Positions 1-8,295 of a stretch of DNA of 40,122 nucleotides are shown piece by piece. The number at the start of each line of letters is the position of its first letter. Position 1 is the first letter of the stretch. The DNA lies in contig CANQGQ010000017.1 in assembly GCA_947623305.1 (NCBI GenBank), forward strand, positions 1-40,122. The letters run 5' to 3'. The position numbers and the translations under genes are program-made. The stretch comes from an uncultured Alistipes sp. (lineage in GTDB: Bacteria; Bacteroidota; Bacteroidia; Bacteroidales; Rikenellaceae). The notes under the pieces were generated by a model that worked only from the letters and a program-made list of their open reading frames with translations, had not been told where the DNA came from and made no database searches.

Positions 1-407
1 CCGATACCGGCTTCGACCGAAACATTCCAGCGTTTGGAGAGCATCCACGCATAGCCGTAGCTGAACCCCACACCGAATGCTCGACCGTCGTAACGTTGCG
101 TGCGGCTGCCGAAATCGTAATCCACATAAGAAACCTGCCCGCCGAAGAAATGACCGACGAAGGCTTCGTAAAGCCAATAACGACCCCCTACCTGTACGGC
201 CGCAAAGTTCAGCGACCGCTTCGGCGTGTCGATCGGATTCCAGTAACCGGAAACCTCGACCGACCACTGGTCGGATACGGCGACTTCGACACCCGCATTG
301 AGCGTTCCCGTCGCCCAGCCCAACGCATTGACGCGCATGGCGAAAATCTGTGCCGATGCCGTGTGCGCTGCAAGGAGGCACAACAGCAGGAAAAATAACC
401 TTTTCAT
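1..407 (-). CDS. DUF3575-type outer-membrane protein, partial at window edge
   Basis: This is an open reading frame that starts at an ATG at 407-405 and runs off the left edge with no stop, so only about 135 residues are visible. It begins with a clear signal peptide (MKRLFFLLLCLLAAHTASA, then Q). The mature part reads like a small beta-barrel: RVNALGWATGTLNAGVE, then WSVEVSGYWNP, then repeated GRYWLYE and GVGFSYGYAW strands. These are the hallmarks of the DUF3575 family, which in Bacteroidales is usually encoded inside FimA/Mfa fimbrial clusters. Its start is 11 bases from the stop of the upstream fimbrial gene, so it is in the same operon. A role in anchoring or assembling fimbriae at the outer membrane is inferred from context. 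The family call is good; the function is not known. Confidence 0.8.
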   Translation of the reverse strand, partial: MKRLFFLLLCLLAAHTASAQIFAMRVNALGWATGTLNAGVEVAVSDQWSVEVSGYWNPIDTPKRSLNFAAVQVGGRYWLYEAFVGHFFGGQVSYVDYDFGSRTQRYDGRAFGVGFSYGYAWMLSKRWNVSVEAGI

Positions 408-418
408 GATCGTGCGAT

Positions 419-2281
419 TTAATCGGTGGTTATGGCGGTTCGGTTATCGGACGATACGGAAGGCAGCGCGGCTGCCTGCGTACGTCGCAGGATCGTGTAG
501 TAACTCGGCCAAAGCGTTCTGTTTTCGGTCGCGGTGAAGCTGTAAGGATTTTCGACCGAAACGATATGCCGTGGAAATACCTCTTCGGGATTGTCCCACC
601 ACCTGACCGATTGCCCGTTTCGGGTTGAGATCGTACAGCGGCTTCCATAAGGTACGATGAAGGCCTGTTTGAGGAGATCGACCTGATAACCGTTAGGACA
701 AGAGAAATTCACTTCGTCGATTCGGGTATAGATATATACCCGATCCCTTGCGAATTTCGCGTAAAGGGTATCTCTCGTTTGTGTCATCGGATACCGATAG
801 GGATTTGCTTCCGATACTTTACGGGTCAACTCCCTGTCGGCATACCACCCCTTGAACGCAAATCCGTCATTGCATACGGCTCGCATTTGCGGCCCATCAT
901 CAAGCACGAGCATACGGGTATAATACTGCGAGACGCCCCGATATGTCATGTATCTCGCGGCAGAAACGTCTTCGAGACGACCGCCGCTGTTTTCCTGACC
1001 GCTCCAACGGGTATAGACAACCAGATGATTGTAGAAATCATGCGTGAACCGTTTCGTGTAGGAGTATCCGTCGTCATTGGAGAGCGAAACATCGTAGATC
1101 AGTCGGCTGTTGGCCGCCGTAAACACTTGCGGGTCATAACAAACGTCGAACGTGTAATTCCCGAGGGGATCATCCAGTCGCAACGAAAGTCCGGGATTGA
1201 GTGTGCGCCCATTGATCCGAAACGCATATTGCTGGCCTTGTATGAAACGTATGTCGCCCGTCAAGCCGCCGACGTTTACCGGTTTATCGACCGTTATAGT
1301 AAGGTGTTTTATTTGTCCCGTGTCATTCCAACAATACTTCTTCTGTGTCGTACTGAATTCAGTATCCGGCAGATCATCCGTGATGTTCACTTCGAAAGAA
1401 TGGACGCGCATGTCGATTTCGTTTTCGCCAACGATACGGATGTCAAATGTCTGTATCGTGTTGCGTCGCACATCGAAGTTGGAGGTGTTGTTTTCACCTA
1501 AATAAACATTGAATATGAGCTGTTTACCATCTCGTTGCGCCACAATACGCAGATAGGTTGCTCCCTTCGGAGCGTTTGCGGCGCACTTTTGCTGCTGGGT
1601 AGTAATAGAAGGCACGTTGCCTCGACAATTTTCCAGCAGGTAGAATGTACGTGTCGCCATTCTACTCTCGGGGGATGCGATTGCTGAAGCTGCGATTGAA
1701 ACGAATCGCCCAGCGACCTGTTTTTCGGCAAAGAGTTTCGTTGTAGCGGCAGCGTTTATGATCTGTACGGATTGCAATACCAATGTATTGACAACAGTCG
1801 ATTCAATAGAGACATTGCAGACGATTTTCGCAACGGTACGCCGCACAGGAATGACCGGAGTAGGCATTCGGTCTTCGATCGTCAGTATCGTCCGACCGGA
1901 CATCGGAAGTGTTTCATAGGTGGTTGTGGTGGGAATATCGAGGTCCAGCAACTCGGCTCGGCTCATTTCGCCCATATCCCGATGGAGGTTCGCCACGGCA
2001 TAGGCTTCGTATCGTCCGGGCACTATGGTGCATTCCACCGCACCGTTCTCGGCATAAAAATGTCGTGCAGGCAGCATTCCGCGCAGGTCGTAGAGGTAGA
2101 TATTGACGTCGCGCACGTTCTGCTCGTCTGTTGCACGGGTAATGTATTGCACACCCTCCTCCTGAACCTGCAACGTGAAGCGTACCTTGTCCGTGCAGGA
2201 CGGGTAATCCTCCGCCTCGTCCTTGATGCAACTGCTCATCATTGTGAGCAGCGGTATAATAAACAATACTATTTTTTTCAT
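419..2281 (-). CDS. Fimbrial accessory lipoprotein with DUF4906-like region and an InlB-type repeat (Mfa2/FimB-like)
   Basis: A 620-residue lipoprotein whose lipobox Cys is at about residue 18 (LLTMMSSC), followed by acidic residues (IKDEAEDY). Residues 30-330 resemble the FimB/Mfa2 and DUF4906 fimbrial minor subunits: an early VRDVNIYLYD strand, then VRRTVAKIVCNV, the usual core strand of fimbrillin-like folds. Around residues 465-510 lies GFAFKGWYADREL, ending in TLYAKF, which is the signature of a Listeria-Bacteroides (InlB B-like) repeat. The remaining C-terminus is tyrosine- and arginine-rich and not recognised. It sits between the fimbrillin gene (66 bases upstream) and the DUF3575 gene (11 bases downstream). 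Its size and repeat suggest an anchor or tip adhesin, but this is inference. The start is the ATG directly before the signal peptide. Confidence 0.72.
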   Translation of the reverse strand: MKKIVLFIIPLLTMMSSCIKDEAEDYPSCTDKVRFTLQVQEEGVQYITRATDEQNVRDVNIYLYDLRGMLPARHFYAENGAVECTIVPGRYEAYAVANLHRDMGEMSRAELLDLDIPTTTTYETLPMSGRTILTIEDRMPTPVIPVRRTVAKIVCNVSIESTVVNTLVLQSVQIINAAATTKLFAEKQVAGRFVSIAASAIASPESRMATRTFYLLENCRGNVPSITTQQQKCAANAPKGATYLRIVAQRDGKQLIFNVYLGENNTSNFDVRRNTIQTFDIRIVGENEIDMRVHSFEVNITDDLPDTEFSTTQKKYCWNDTGQIKHLTITVDKPVNVGGLTGDIRFIQGQQYAFRINGRTLNPGLSLRLDDPLGNYTFDVCYDPQVFTAANSRLIYDVSLSNDDGYSYTKRFTHDFYNHLVVYTRWSGQENSGGRLEDVSAARYMTYRGVSQYYTRMLVLDDGPQMRAVCNDGFAFKGWYADRELTRKVSEANPYRYPMTQTRDTLYAKFARDRVYIYTRIDEVNFSCPNGYQVDLLKQAFIVPYGSRCTISTRNGQSVRWWDNPEEVFPRHIVSVENPYSFTATENRTLWPSYYTILRRTQAAALPSVSSDNRTAITTD

Positions 2282-2290
2282 GACTGATTC

Positions 2291-2330
2291 GATAAAAGTT
2301 TCCGCCCCGACGCGGAGCCGGAGCGGAAAC
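2291..2330 (-). terminator. Intra-operon Rho-independent terminator/attenuator after the fimbrillin gene
   Basis: On the minus strand an 8-bp stem (GTTTCCGC at 2298-2305 with GCGGAAAC at 2323-2330) extends inward by CCG/CGG and is followed by TTTT (2294-2297). It lies 17 bases past the fimbrillin stop and ends 10 bases before the next start codon. It would let the fimbrillin be made in excess over the accessory proteins. Confidence 0.7.
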
Positions 2331-2346
2331 GAGTTCTACACGCGGT

Positions 2347-3381
2347 TTAAGCACCCAACTCCACTGTCTGCGTGATGGGTGATTCCCAGTCGGCAACCGT
2401 TACCGAAACCTGACAATCCAACCCGACCAGACCGGTGATAGTGGCCGCAATACGATAATAGCCGTTGCGAAGCAGTTGTCCGGCATCCTTGCCCGTCAGT
2501 TCGATGGGATAAATTACCTCCGAACGGTCGTCCGTCGTCGCATCGTTTCCGTCGAGGTCGTAGGTGGCATGGATTTCTAACAGCACACGGTCGCTTTCGG
2601 ACAACACGCCGTTTTCATAACAGTAAAAAAGCGAATGGTATTCGCCCGATACCATTGCGGGCACCTGCGTATGGGTGAAGTCCATCGCACCGGTCGAAAG
2701 ATTCGAGTTGTAGAACAGCGGCGTTTGCGAAGCGGCACGGGACAGTTTTACGGAGTTGACGGTAATAGTTCCGCCGTATTTCTGCGCGAAGATCGGGTCG
2801 ACGGTCGTCTGAACAGCGACTTTCGCGACGTTGCGCAACAGGCGGATGGGAACATTCGTCGTGGTATTGACTGCCCCGACATTGAGGATGTTCATGCCGG
2901 TCATCACGAAACCGCCCGATCGCTTGGCCGAAGTCGATATTTCGGTGAACGTACCGTTGTAGTCGGCAATGGCCCGTTCGACCAGAGCGAGCAGCTCCTC
3001 TCGTGTCTGCACGGTGGGAACATCGTAGTTGGCGACGGCATAGAATGCGCAGGACTTGCCGGCGAGCGATTTAGGGAGCGCGAAGGTTGCTGTTTTGGCA
3101 GTTAGTTCGGCAGCGGCGAAGCCGCGCCGGAGAATCAGATGGTCGGAAGCCGTGTCGAATGCGAAGACGGTGAACGCTGAGAGGCTTTTTTCCCATGCTT
3201 CGGCTGCCGCCGTATCGTCGAAGAACGCGCGGGTGTCGGCATCGGTATTATCGGCCAGTGTAATGCACACCTGCGGAGTGCCCGAAATCGGAATCGCAGG
3301 AGTTACAGTATCAGAATTTTTGCTGCATGAAGCGAGCATGACAGCAGCCAAGGAGACTGCGCTGAAAATGATTTTTTTCAT
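2347..3381 (-). CDS. FimA/Mfa1-type fimbrillin lipoprotein
   Basis: A 344-residue precursor. The start chosen is the ATG at 3381, because it begins a lipoprotein signal (KKIIFSAVSLAAVMLAS, then Cys at residue 19); the longer open frame upstream has no signal peptide and overlaps the preceding gene. After the Cys comes a flexible Ser/Thr/Pro segment, then an N-terminal domain (QVCITLADN, AFTVFAFDT, CAFYAVANYD) and the conserved strand PIRLLRNVAKVAVQTTV at about residues 185-200. This pattern fits the P. gingivalis FimA/Mfa1 superfamily, in which lipidated precursors are exported, trimmed by a protease and polymerised by strand exchange. It is the first fimbrial gene of the cluster and is followed by a terminator hairpin. 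It starts only 34 bases after the DUF1896 gene and no separate promoter was recognised. Confidence 0.78.
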   Translation of the reverse strand: MKKIIFSAVSLAAVMLASCSKNSDTVTPAIPISGTPQVCITLADNTDADTRAFFDDTAAAEAWEKSLSAFTVFAFDTASDHLILRRGFAAAELTAKTATFALPKSLAGKSCAFYAVANYDVPTVQTREELLALVERAIADYNGTFTEISTSAKRSGGFVMTGMNILNVGAVNTTTNVPIRLLRNVAKVAVQTTVDPIFAQKYGGTITVNSVKLSRAASQTPLFYNSNLSTGAMDFTHTQVPAMVSGEYHSLFYCYENGVLSESDRVLLEIHATYDLDGNDATTDDRSEVIYPIELTGKDAGQLLRNGYYRIAATITGLVGLDCQVSVTVADWESPITQTVELGA

Positions 3382-3415
3382 GGTTGAATGAGAAAATAAA
3401 AAAGTGAATGATAAA

Positions 3416-3940
3416 TTATTTGTGCCGGTGCCGGTGCCGTTTTCGCTTACGATATTTCGGCTGTTTGGAATAGGACACGGGGCGACGCTCTTCTCGTACT
3501 GGACTGCGATAACCGGGAACTCCGTTTTCGTCGATCCAATTGCGGATGCCGATTCGCAATTCTTCTTTGAGTCGGCGAAATTCCGGTCGTTCGGTAAAAT
3601 CGTCTCCAAGTTTGTACGTTTGAAAAATCGGAGCACAGATATGAACCAGTTTCAAGGCGACCTCTTGCCGTTGGTTTTCGGGAATAGTAGGAAAATCAGT
3701 CGCAAGTATCAGCGAAACGGTATCGAATTTCGAAAAGAGTAGTCCCTGGAACAGCACTTTGTCAGCGGTACGAAATGCTTGCGATTCAGAATTGCCGTCT
3801 GCGAGATTGCGGTGGTAACACTTGTGCGCCAAATCGCTACGCCGTTCGATAAACCGCACTTTCCATTGTTTCGGAGGATGTCGGATTTGAAGGAACCGGG
3901 TGAGCCGCTCACGAAACCATTTTTCATCGGGAGCATTCAT
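3416..3940 (-). CDS. DUF1896 family protein of a conjugative element
   Basis: A 174-residue soluble protein. Residues 50-145 match the DUF1896 family pattern I know from Bacteroides conjugative transposons: ADKVLFQGLLFSKFDT, then VALKLVHICAPIFQTY, then DDFTERPEF and a final ENGV segment. The function of the family is unknown. It is predicted cytoplasmic, with no signal peptide or membrane segment. The last 11 residues are extremely basic (RKRKRHRHRHK) and are partly encoded by three copies of a six-base unit. The tail is longer than I expect for the family and could bind nucleic acid. It follows the DUF3945 gene by six bases, so the two are almost certainly co-transcribed. Confidence 0.75.
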   Translation of the reverse strand: MNAPDEKWFRERLTRFLQIRHPPKQWKVRFIERRSDLAHKCYHRNLADGNSESQAFRTADKVLFQGLLFSKFDTVSLILATDFPTIPENQRQEVALKLVHICAPIFQTYKLGDDFTERPEFRRLKEELRIGIRNWIDENGVPGYRSPVREERRPVSYSKQPKYRKRKRHRHRHK

Positions 3941-3946
3941 TGACGA

Positions 3947-5239
3947 TCAGCGTTTGCGGCCGCGGCTTTTCGACGGGCTGTCCGTTTCCTGCGCTGTTTC
4001 CTGTTTTTGCTCTGGTTGACGATTCTGTTGTTCTTGTTGCTCCATGCGGCGTATCGAAGCGAAATCATAGACTACACCATTGGTACGCGGGTCAAGACGG
4101 ATCGTACAGGTAAGCGGTTTGCCGTTTTTGCCCAGAATCGGGTGCTCTTTCTCCTGCGAGCAATCCAAGCCCTGCGGGCTCGAAAGCAACTCTTTTTGCC
4201 GGTTGTCGAGCTGTTTCGCCAGCGATGCGGGAATGTACGGCTTGCTGTACTTGTAGTCGGTCATCTTGTACTCGCGGGATTGCACGTCGAAACCTACTTT
4301 GCCGGAATAGGTAATGTCGCTGTTTCGCATTGCGCACCCTTCGACCACTACGCGACCGCCCGTTTTCAATACCTCCTGTTGAGCATCGTCCAATCGCACT
4401 CCGTTGAAATAACGGATGTCGGGCACCTCTCGCTTCGGAACGATTGCCAATCGGTTCGTCGCGGGGTTCAATGTAGCGAAACACCACTCTTTTTCGCCCG
4501 TCATCGGATTCGGAAGGTCGTATAAACGATCCGGCGTACGACCTGCAAACATCGTCTCTTTTTCGCTCGAAGAGAACATCATGCGGTACTCTTCGCGTTC
4601 GTATTCGGGACGGGAGAGCGGGCTTTGCAGTCCGACCTGCACATCGCCGTTCATATCGCGGAACGGTTGAAGTGCGAACTGTCCGACAACGGGCACGTCT
4701 CCGATTTTGAGGGTTACATCGTGCAGCTCCGTAGTCGGAAGCCCCAATTTCATCGCCTCTAATTCTTTGGGCGCAACGATGACTCCCATCTCTTTCAGTT
4801 CCTGCAATTTCAGATCAACCGCATCGAATTTTACTTTTTCGAGCTGATACGAAGTAACGGTGTGATCGGATAACGCTTTGAGGCCTTCCGCGTCTTTGGG
4901 ATTGTCGACAAGCCGCATGAGCGTTTGTGTCAGCTTGCTCGCCTTGTCGGCTGCAACTTTGAGGAAATGGAACGGCTTGGCATTTTCCTGCGACTTGAAC
5001 CCCTTGATGAATGCGGCGACGGCGGAACTATTACGCAGGTCGTAGAATGCCGGCGCATTGGCCGAAAGCGGTTGGGTCGTCGTAACTTTGTACTTGTTCC
5101 CGTCCTGTTTGAGGTCGGAAACGGCCTCGATGGCTCCATTTTCTTCATTGTAGAGCAGCAGCGTCTCCTTGTACTTGGGATCGGCCTGTTCTGGAGCCTG
5201 ATTCAGCCTCTCTTCCGTGTTTTGATTTTGTTCGGACAT
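3947..5239 (-). CDS. DUF4099/DUF3945-type protein of a conjugative element
   Basis: A 430-residue soluble protein starting at the ATG at 5239; the upstream in-frame extension is rejected because it runs through the leader and carries no domain. It has a Gln/Glu-rich N-terminus, a central region with KLQELKEMGV (about residue 165, DUF4099-like) and KIGDVPVVGQFAL, then DIRYFNGVRLDDAQQEVLKTGG and VVVEGCAMRNSD, which resembles the DUF3945 repeat. The C-terminal 35 residues are low-complexity Gln/Lys/Arg-rich. Proteins of this type are common cargo of Bacteroidales integrative conjugative elements next to mobC, rteC and DUF1896 genes. No enzymatic motif is visible and the biochemical role is unknown. 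A terminator pair separates it from mobC, so it may have its own promoter, which I could not identify. Confidence 0.65.
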   Translation of the reverse strand: MSEQNQNTEERLNQAPEQADPKYKETLLLYNEENGAIEAVSDLKQDGNKYKVTTTQPLSANAPAFYDLRNSSAVAAFIKGFKSQENAKPFHFLKVAADKASKLTQTLMRLVDNPKDAEGLKALSDHTVTSYQLEKVKFDAVDLKLQELKEMGVIVAPKELEAMKLGLPTTELHDVTLKIGDVPVVGQFALQPFRDMNGDVQVGLQSPLSRPEYEREEYRMMFSSSEKETMFAGRTPDRLYDLPNPMTGEKEWCFATLNPATNRLAIVPKREVPDIRYFNGVRLDDAQQEVLKTGGRVVVEGCAMRNSDITYSGKVGFDVQSREYKMTDYKYSKPYIPASLAKQLDNRQKELLSSPQGLDCSQEKEHPILGKNGKPLTCTIRLDPRTNGVVYDFASIRRMEQQEQQNRQPEQKQETAQETDSPSKSRGRKR

Positions 5240-5352
5240 AAAGCAACTGTTTTTAGTGAAACAATAGGTTTGTACCGCGAATATAGAGGGAGGCCCGATC
5301 AAGATATTTGAGTTGTCCTGCGCTGTCCGCATAGAGCCGGAAATTGTAATTA

Positions 5353-5385
5353 CCAATAAAAAATCCGACCTTGTGGGCCGGATTT
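5353..5385 (-). terminator. Rho-independent terminator downstream of mobC (distal copy)
   Basis: On the minus strand AAATCCG pairs with CGGATTT (5379-5385 with 5361-5367), the inner stem is extended by CCC/GGT-type pairs, and a T6 run follows at 5358-5363. This is a textbook intrinsic terminator in the 240-base gap between mobC and the DUF3945 gene. Confidence 0.8.
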
Positions 5386-5390
5386 AGAGC

Positions 5391-5424
5391 ATAAAAGAAT
5401 CGTAGAGCAACGCATCAGCGATTC
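5391..5424 (-). terminator. Second hairpin terminator candidate downstream of mobC
   Basis: GAATCG (minus strand, 5424-5419) pairs with CGATTC (5402-5397). An inner GA(T)GC/GCTC stem closes a GTT loop, and TTTTAT follows at 5391-5396. It lies just before the stronger terminator, so the two form a tandem. A third weaker arm pair, AGGTC (5439-5443) with GACCT (5456-5460), lies closer to mobC. Confidence 0.55.
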
Positions 5425-5479
5425 CCTTCATTCTTCGTAGGTCAGTTGATCTTGCGACCTGTAAGGCATTTATATATCT

Positions 5480-7489
5480 TTATTTTTTCTTTGGTAAAAG
5501 ATGCACCAAATGCGGATCAGCTTCGATACGTCGTATTTCTCGTTTGACAATGGCATTGACATCTGCTTTGATGCGATAATAGTTTTCATGGATAATTTCC
5601 TGTATGCGGTCGGTACCATCTTCACCGATAAATGAAGATATTTCCGGTATGGGGACATAGGCCGCTGTTTCCGCCTTGACGGTCTTGCTATCGATGACGA
5701 TTTCGGCATGGAAAATCTTTTGCTCGATACGTTGGTCGAAATTGTCGGCTACCGCGCCGACGAATACACCTTGCGTCAAGTTTGCGATTTTCGATGGCGG
5801 AATCAAAGCGTCAAGTTGTGTATTGGTGGAGGTAGTAACACTTTCAGGTGATACGGAGTGCGATTCGCGCAGTTGAACGTTTTTTCCGAAGCGGTCGGAT
5901 AGCGTGCGGGCCGTATCGCCTACGACCTGGCCGGAAAAGATATTGCCGACGGTGTTCTGAATTACCTTGGCTTCTTTATCGCCATAATCCCGTTCCAATT
6001 GCGAAAAATCCTGAAACCCCAAACACACGGCCACCTTATTCGAACGAGCCGTTGCGATCAGGTTGTCCAAGCCGCGAAAGTAAATCGTCGGCAACTCGTC
6101 GATGATGACCGATGACTTGAGTTTCCCTTTTTGATTGATAAGCCGTACGATACGTGAATTGTACAATCCGAGTGCCGCTGAATAGATGTTTTGTCGATCG
6201 GGATTGTTCCCGACACACAGAATTTTCGGATCTTGCGGATTGTTGATGTCGAGCGTAAAATCGTTGCCCGTCATTACCCAATACAGTTGTGGGGAAATCA
6301 TGCGGGACAAAGGTATTTTTGCCGATGCGATTTGCCCCTGCAACTGATCCTGCGCTCCGCCTTTCCAAGCATCCATAAAAGGCGAGAGGTAATTTTCCAG
6401 TTCTGGATAGGAAGTCAGAATCGGGAATATCTGTTCGTAGGGTTTGTTCAAGAACTCGATGGTATGTGGGAAAGTGCAGTAACGCCCGTCTTCATATATT
6501 TTCAGATACCAAATAATTGCCGCAAGCAGAATGATAGGCGAATCGACGAAGAAATCGCCTTGCTTTTGGATCCACGTTTTGTTGAGGTTGAGCATAATGG
6601 TATAGGCCGATTCGTAGGCATCCGAAATGTCGGTCATGAATCGGGCGTCGATCGGATTGCAGCGGTTCGATTTGCGGGGATTGTCGAAATTAATGACGCA
6701 GAACTTCGGCCGTACCGGATATTTGTCGAGATGCCGCAGCAGGTGATTATATGCAATTACGGAAAGGTCGTCGAACTTGAAATCATAGATATACATTGCA
6801 AATCCCTTTTCGATTTGCTGTCTGATATAGCTATTCACCACTGCGTAGGATTTGCCGGAACCGGGCGTACCCAGTACCATCGTCGCTCGGAACGGATTGA
6901 TGATATTGATCCAGCCACGTCGCCATTGTTCGTGCCAATAGTAACGTGTCGGCAGATTCACGGAATAATCGTTCACGAGTAACCGTTCTTCCTGTCGAAA
7001 ACTTTCGTTTTCATTGTTAAATGGATCATCCGAAATAGGTCGGTTCAACAATCGACCGAGCCAAACACCGGCGGCCAAAAGGCATAAATAACCCGTAGAT
7101 TGGGTCAAGACATACCCAAAAAAATGGACATCAGAATTGACTGGCAACAATAAAATAAAGTCGTTGAAAAAGAACAGCGGGAAACCTATAACTGCGGCCA
7201 GTATAATCTGTTTTCGGGAAATCGCTCCATCTCGAACGCTTTTCGTGCCGTAACACCCCAGCGCAAGAAAAAACAGACTGCATGTTTTGGTAATGCTGGA
7301 ATAGGAGAATAGCCCTGTTGTGTGATGGATATTCCAAAGGATACGGTCGATGATTGCAAGTGTCAACCGGTGCCCAACGAACCATTCGTAGCAGAACCAG
7401 TAAACATTCAGGAGGAGAAACACGACGCTTGACCCGCGGGAAAATTGCACGATCTTCTCCAAAGATCGTAAATCATCTTCTTGCTGCAT
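5480..7489 (-). CDS. mobC: MobC/VirD4-like type IV coupling ATPase
   Basis: A 669-residue coupling protein of the TraG/VirD4 class. Residues 1-135 contain several hydrophobic helices that anchor it in the inner membrane. The Walker A motif GTPGSGKS is at about residue 208, and the Walker B-like VIIDELPT at about residue 460. The N-terminus (QQEDDLRSLEKIV) matches the start I expect for Bacteroides MobC proteins. I therefore prefer the ATG at 7489 over the in-frame TTG at 7504. In conjugation such proteins bring the relaxase-DNA complex to the secretion channel and hydrolyse ATP. The protein looks full length and undamaged, yet no relaxase gene is seen beside it: its upstream neighbour is a RteC-like gene. 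The gene seems more AT-rich than the central sugar operon, consistent with transfer. Confidence 0.88.
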   Translation of the reverse strand: MQQEDDLRSLEKIVQFSRGSSVVFLLLNVYWFCYEWFVGHRLTLAIIDRILWNIHHTTGLFSYSSITKTCSLFFLALGCYGTKSVRDGAISRKQIILAAVIGFPLFFFNDFILLLPVNSDVHFFGYVLTQSTGYLCLLAAGVWLGRLLNRPISDDPFNNENESFRQEERLLVNDYSVNLPTRYYWHEQWRRGWINIINPFRATMVLGTPGSGKSYAVVNSYIRQQIEKGFAMYIYDFKFDDLSVIAYNHLLRHLDKYPVRPKFCVINFDNPRKSNRCNPIDARFMTDISDAYESAYTIMLNLNKTWIQKQGDFFVDSPIILLAAIIWYLKIYEDGRYCTFPHTIEFLNKPYEQIFPILTSYPELENYLSPFMDAWKGGAQDQLQGQIASAKIPLSRMISPQLYWVMTGNDFTLDINNPQDPKILCVGNNPDRQNIYSAALGLYNSRIVRLINQKGKLKSSVIIDELPTIYFRGLDNLIATARSNKVAVCLGFQDFSQLERDYGDKEAKVIQNTVGNIFSGQVVGDTARTLSDRFGKNVQLRESHSVSPESVTTSTNTQLDALIPPSKIANLTQGVFVGAVADNFDQRIEQKIFHAEIVIDSKTVKAETAAYVPIPEISSFIGEDGTDRIQEIIHENYYRIKADVNAIVKREIRRIEADPHLVHLLPKKK

Positions 7490-7570
7490 GTTTTTTAGCG
7501 GCAAGATAACCCAACGTGTTCACGATTGCACGTATTGACCTTCGTTAGCCGTATAGGGCCGGAAGAAAGG

Positions 7571-8245
7571 CTATCGTCGGCTTAAATCAATTAATGTATT
7601 CCGCATCATATCAACGAAGTGAGTTAGTTTGGTTTTGCGGTTGAGAACAGCCCATCGGGCATTATCAGGGTCTTTGATCTTTACACCGCATAACTGCTCG
7701 AAATGATGGACGAGAGATTTGTACGGAGCAGGAGCATTGTCGAGCAGACAGAAAAATTCCAAATCATGTAAAACGGTAAGTATTTCTATCAGGTCGGTCG
7801 GAGTATATTTGTTCGACAGACGAAATGGCGAAGACTGCGCAGATACTCGTAATGTATTGATACCAGGATGCTCGATCTGTAATAAAACGGCTTCCCGCTC
7901 GAATTTCAGTGCGGCGATACTGGAACGGATATAAAAATAACATTCGGATGTATGGTTGGGATTTTTTGTCAGTAGCCAATGGAGTACATTCGTTGTTCTG
8001 TCATATTGCCGCAATATCTCTATCGGAGCTGTTTCGCTTTCTGTCATTTGCTTTATTCGAGAAAGAAACCGTTCGTATGACGCATCCAACTTCTTGTATT
8101 CAATCGGAGAAAAGTTCGTACAGATAAGTGTTTTGAGTTGATGAATAAACCTGCATTTATCTAACCGGTTACGGTGTCGTCCGGTTTCTTGATGGACCGA
8201 ATCTCGCTCCATATTTCGATTAACCAAAGTGTTTCTTTTCGGCAT
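7571..8245 (-). CDS. RteC-like regulatory protein of a conjugative element
   Basis: A 224-residue soluble protein starting at ATG 8245; an internal ATG at about residue 12 is an alternative. The C-terminal third reads LSNKYTPTDLIEILTVLHDL, then HHFEQLCGVKI, then RKTKLTHFVDMMRNTL. This is the layout of the RteC family: a helical region that detects a target site followed by FEQLFN-like and R-K-T-x-F-L-D segments. In CTnDOT, RteC is a transcription activator of the excision operon. Here the match is to the C-terminal half only and the N-terminal half is divergent, so the family assignment is moderate. It is 81 bases upstream of mobC. Its leader, up to 8335, contains two palindromes that could control its expression. 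Confidence 0.6.
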   Translation of the reverse strand: MPKRNTLVNRNMERDSVHQETGRHRNRLDKCRFIHQLKTLICTNFSPIEYKKLDASYERFLSRIKQMTESETAPIEILRQYDRTTNVLHWLLTKNPNHTSECYFYIRSSIAALKFEREAVLLQIEHPGINTLRVSAQSSPFRLSNKYTPTDLIEILTVLHDLEFFCLLDNAPAPYKSLVHHFEQLCGVKIKDPDNARWAVLNRKTKLTHFVDMMRNTLIDLSRR

Positions 8246-8266
8246 GAGGCTCGTATTTATACCCGA

Positions 8267-8295
8267 AGGCTTTGCGTTTTTACGCGAAAAAGCCT
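8267..8295. repeat. Palindrome in the RteC-like gene leader, overlapping a divergent promoter
   Basis: AGGCTTT (8267-8273) is the reverse complement of AAAGCCT (8289-8295). Inside it GCGT (8274-8277) pairs with ACGC (8282-8285) around a TTTT loop, with a GAA bulge on one side. It covers the -33 element and touches the -7 element of the plus-strand promoter at 8271-8302. It would also form a hairpin in the mRNA of the minus-strand gene starting at 8245. It could be an operator, an attenuator, or both. Confidence 0.6.

Noticed and set aside
779..1501. A 240-codon plus-strand open frame inside the DUF4906 gene
   Set aside because: The opposite strand has a lipoprotein signal and fimbrial motifs over its whole length; the plus-strand product shows none.
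7489..7504. TTG start for mobC five codons upstream
   Set aside because: The ATG at 7489 opens the QQEDDLRSL start typical of the family and the added residues carry nothing recognisable.
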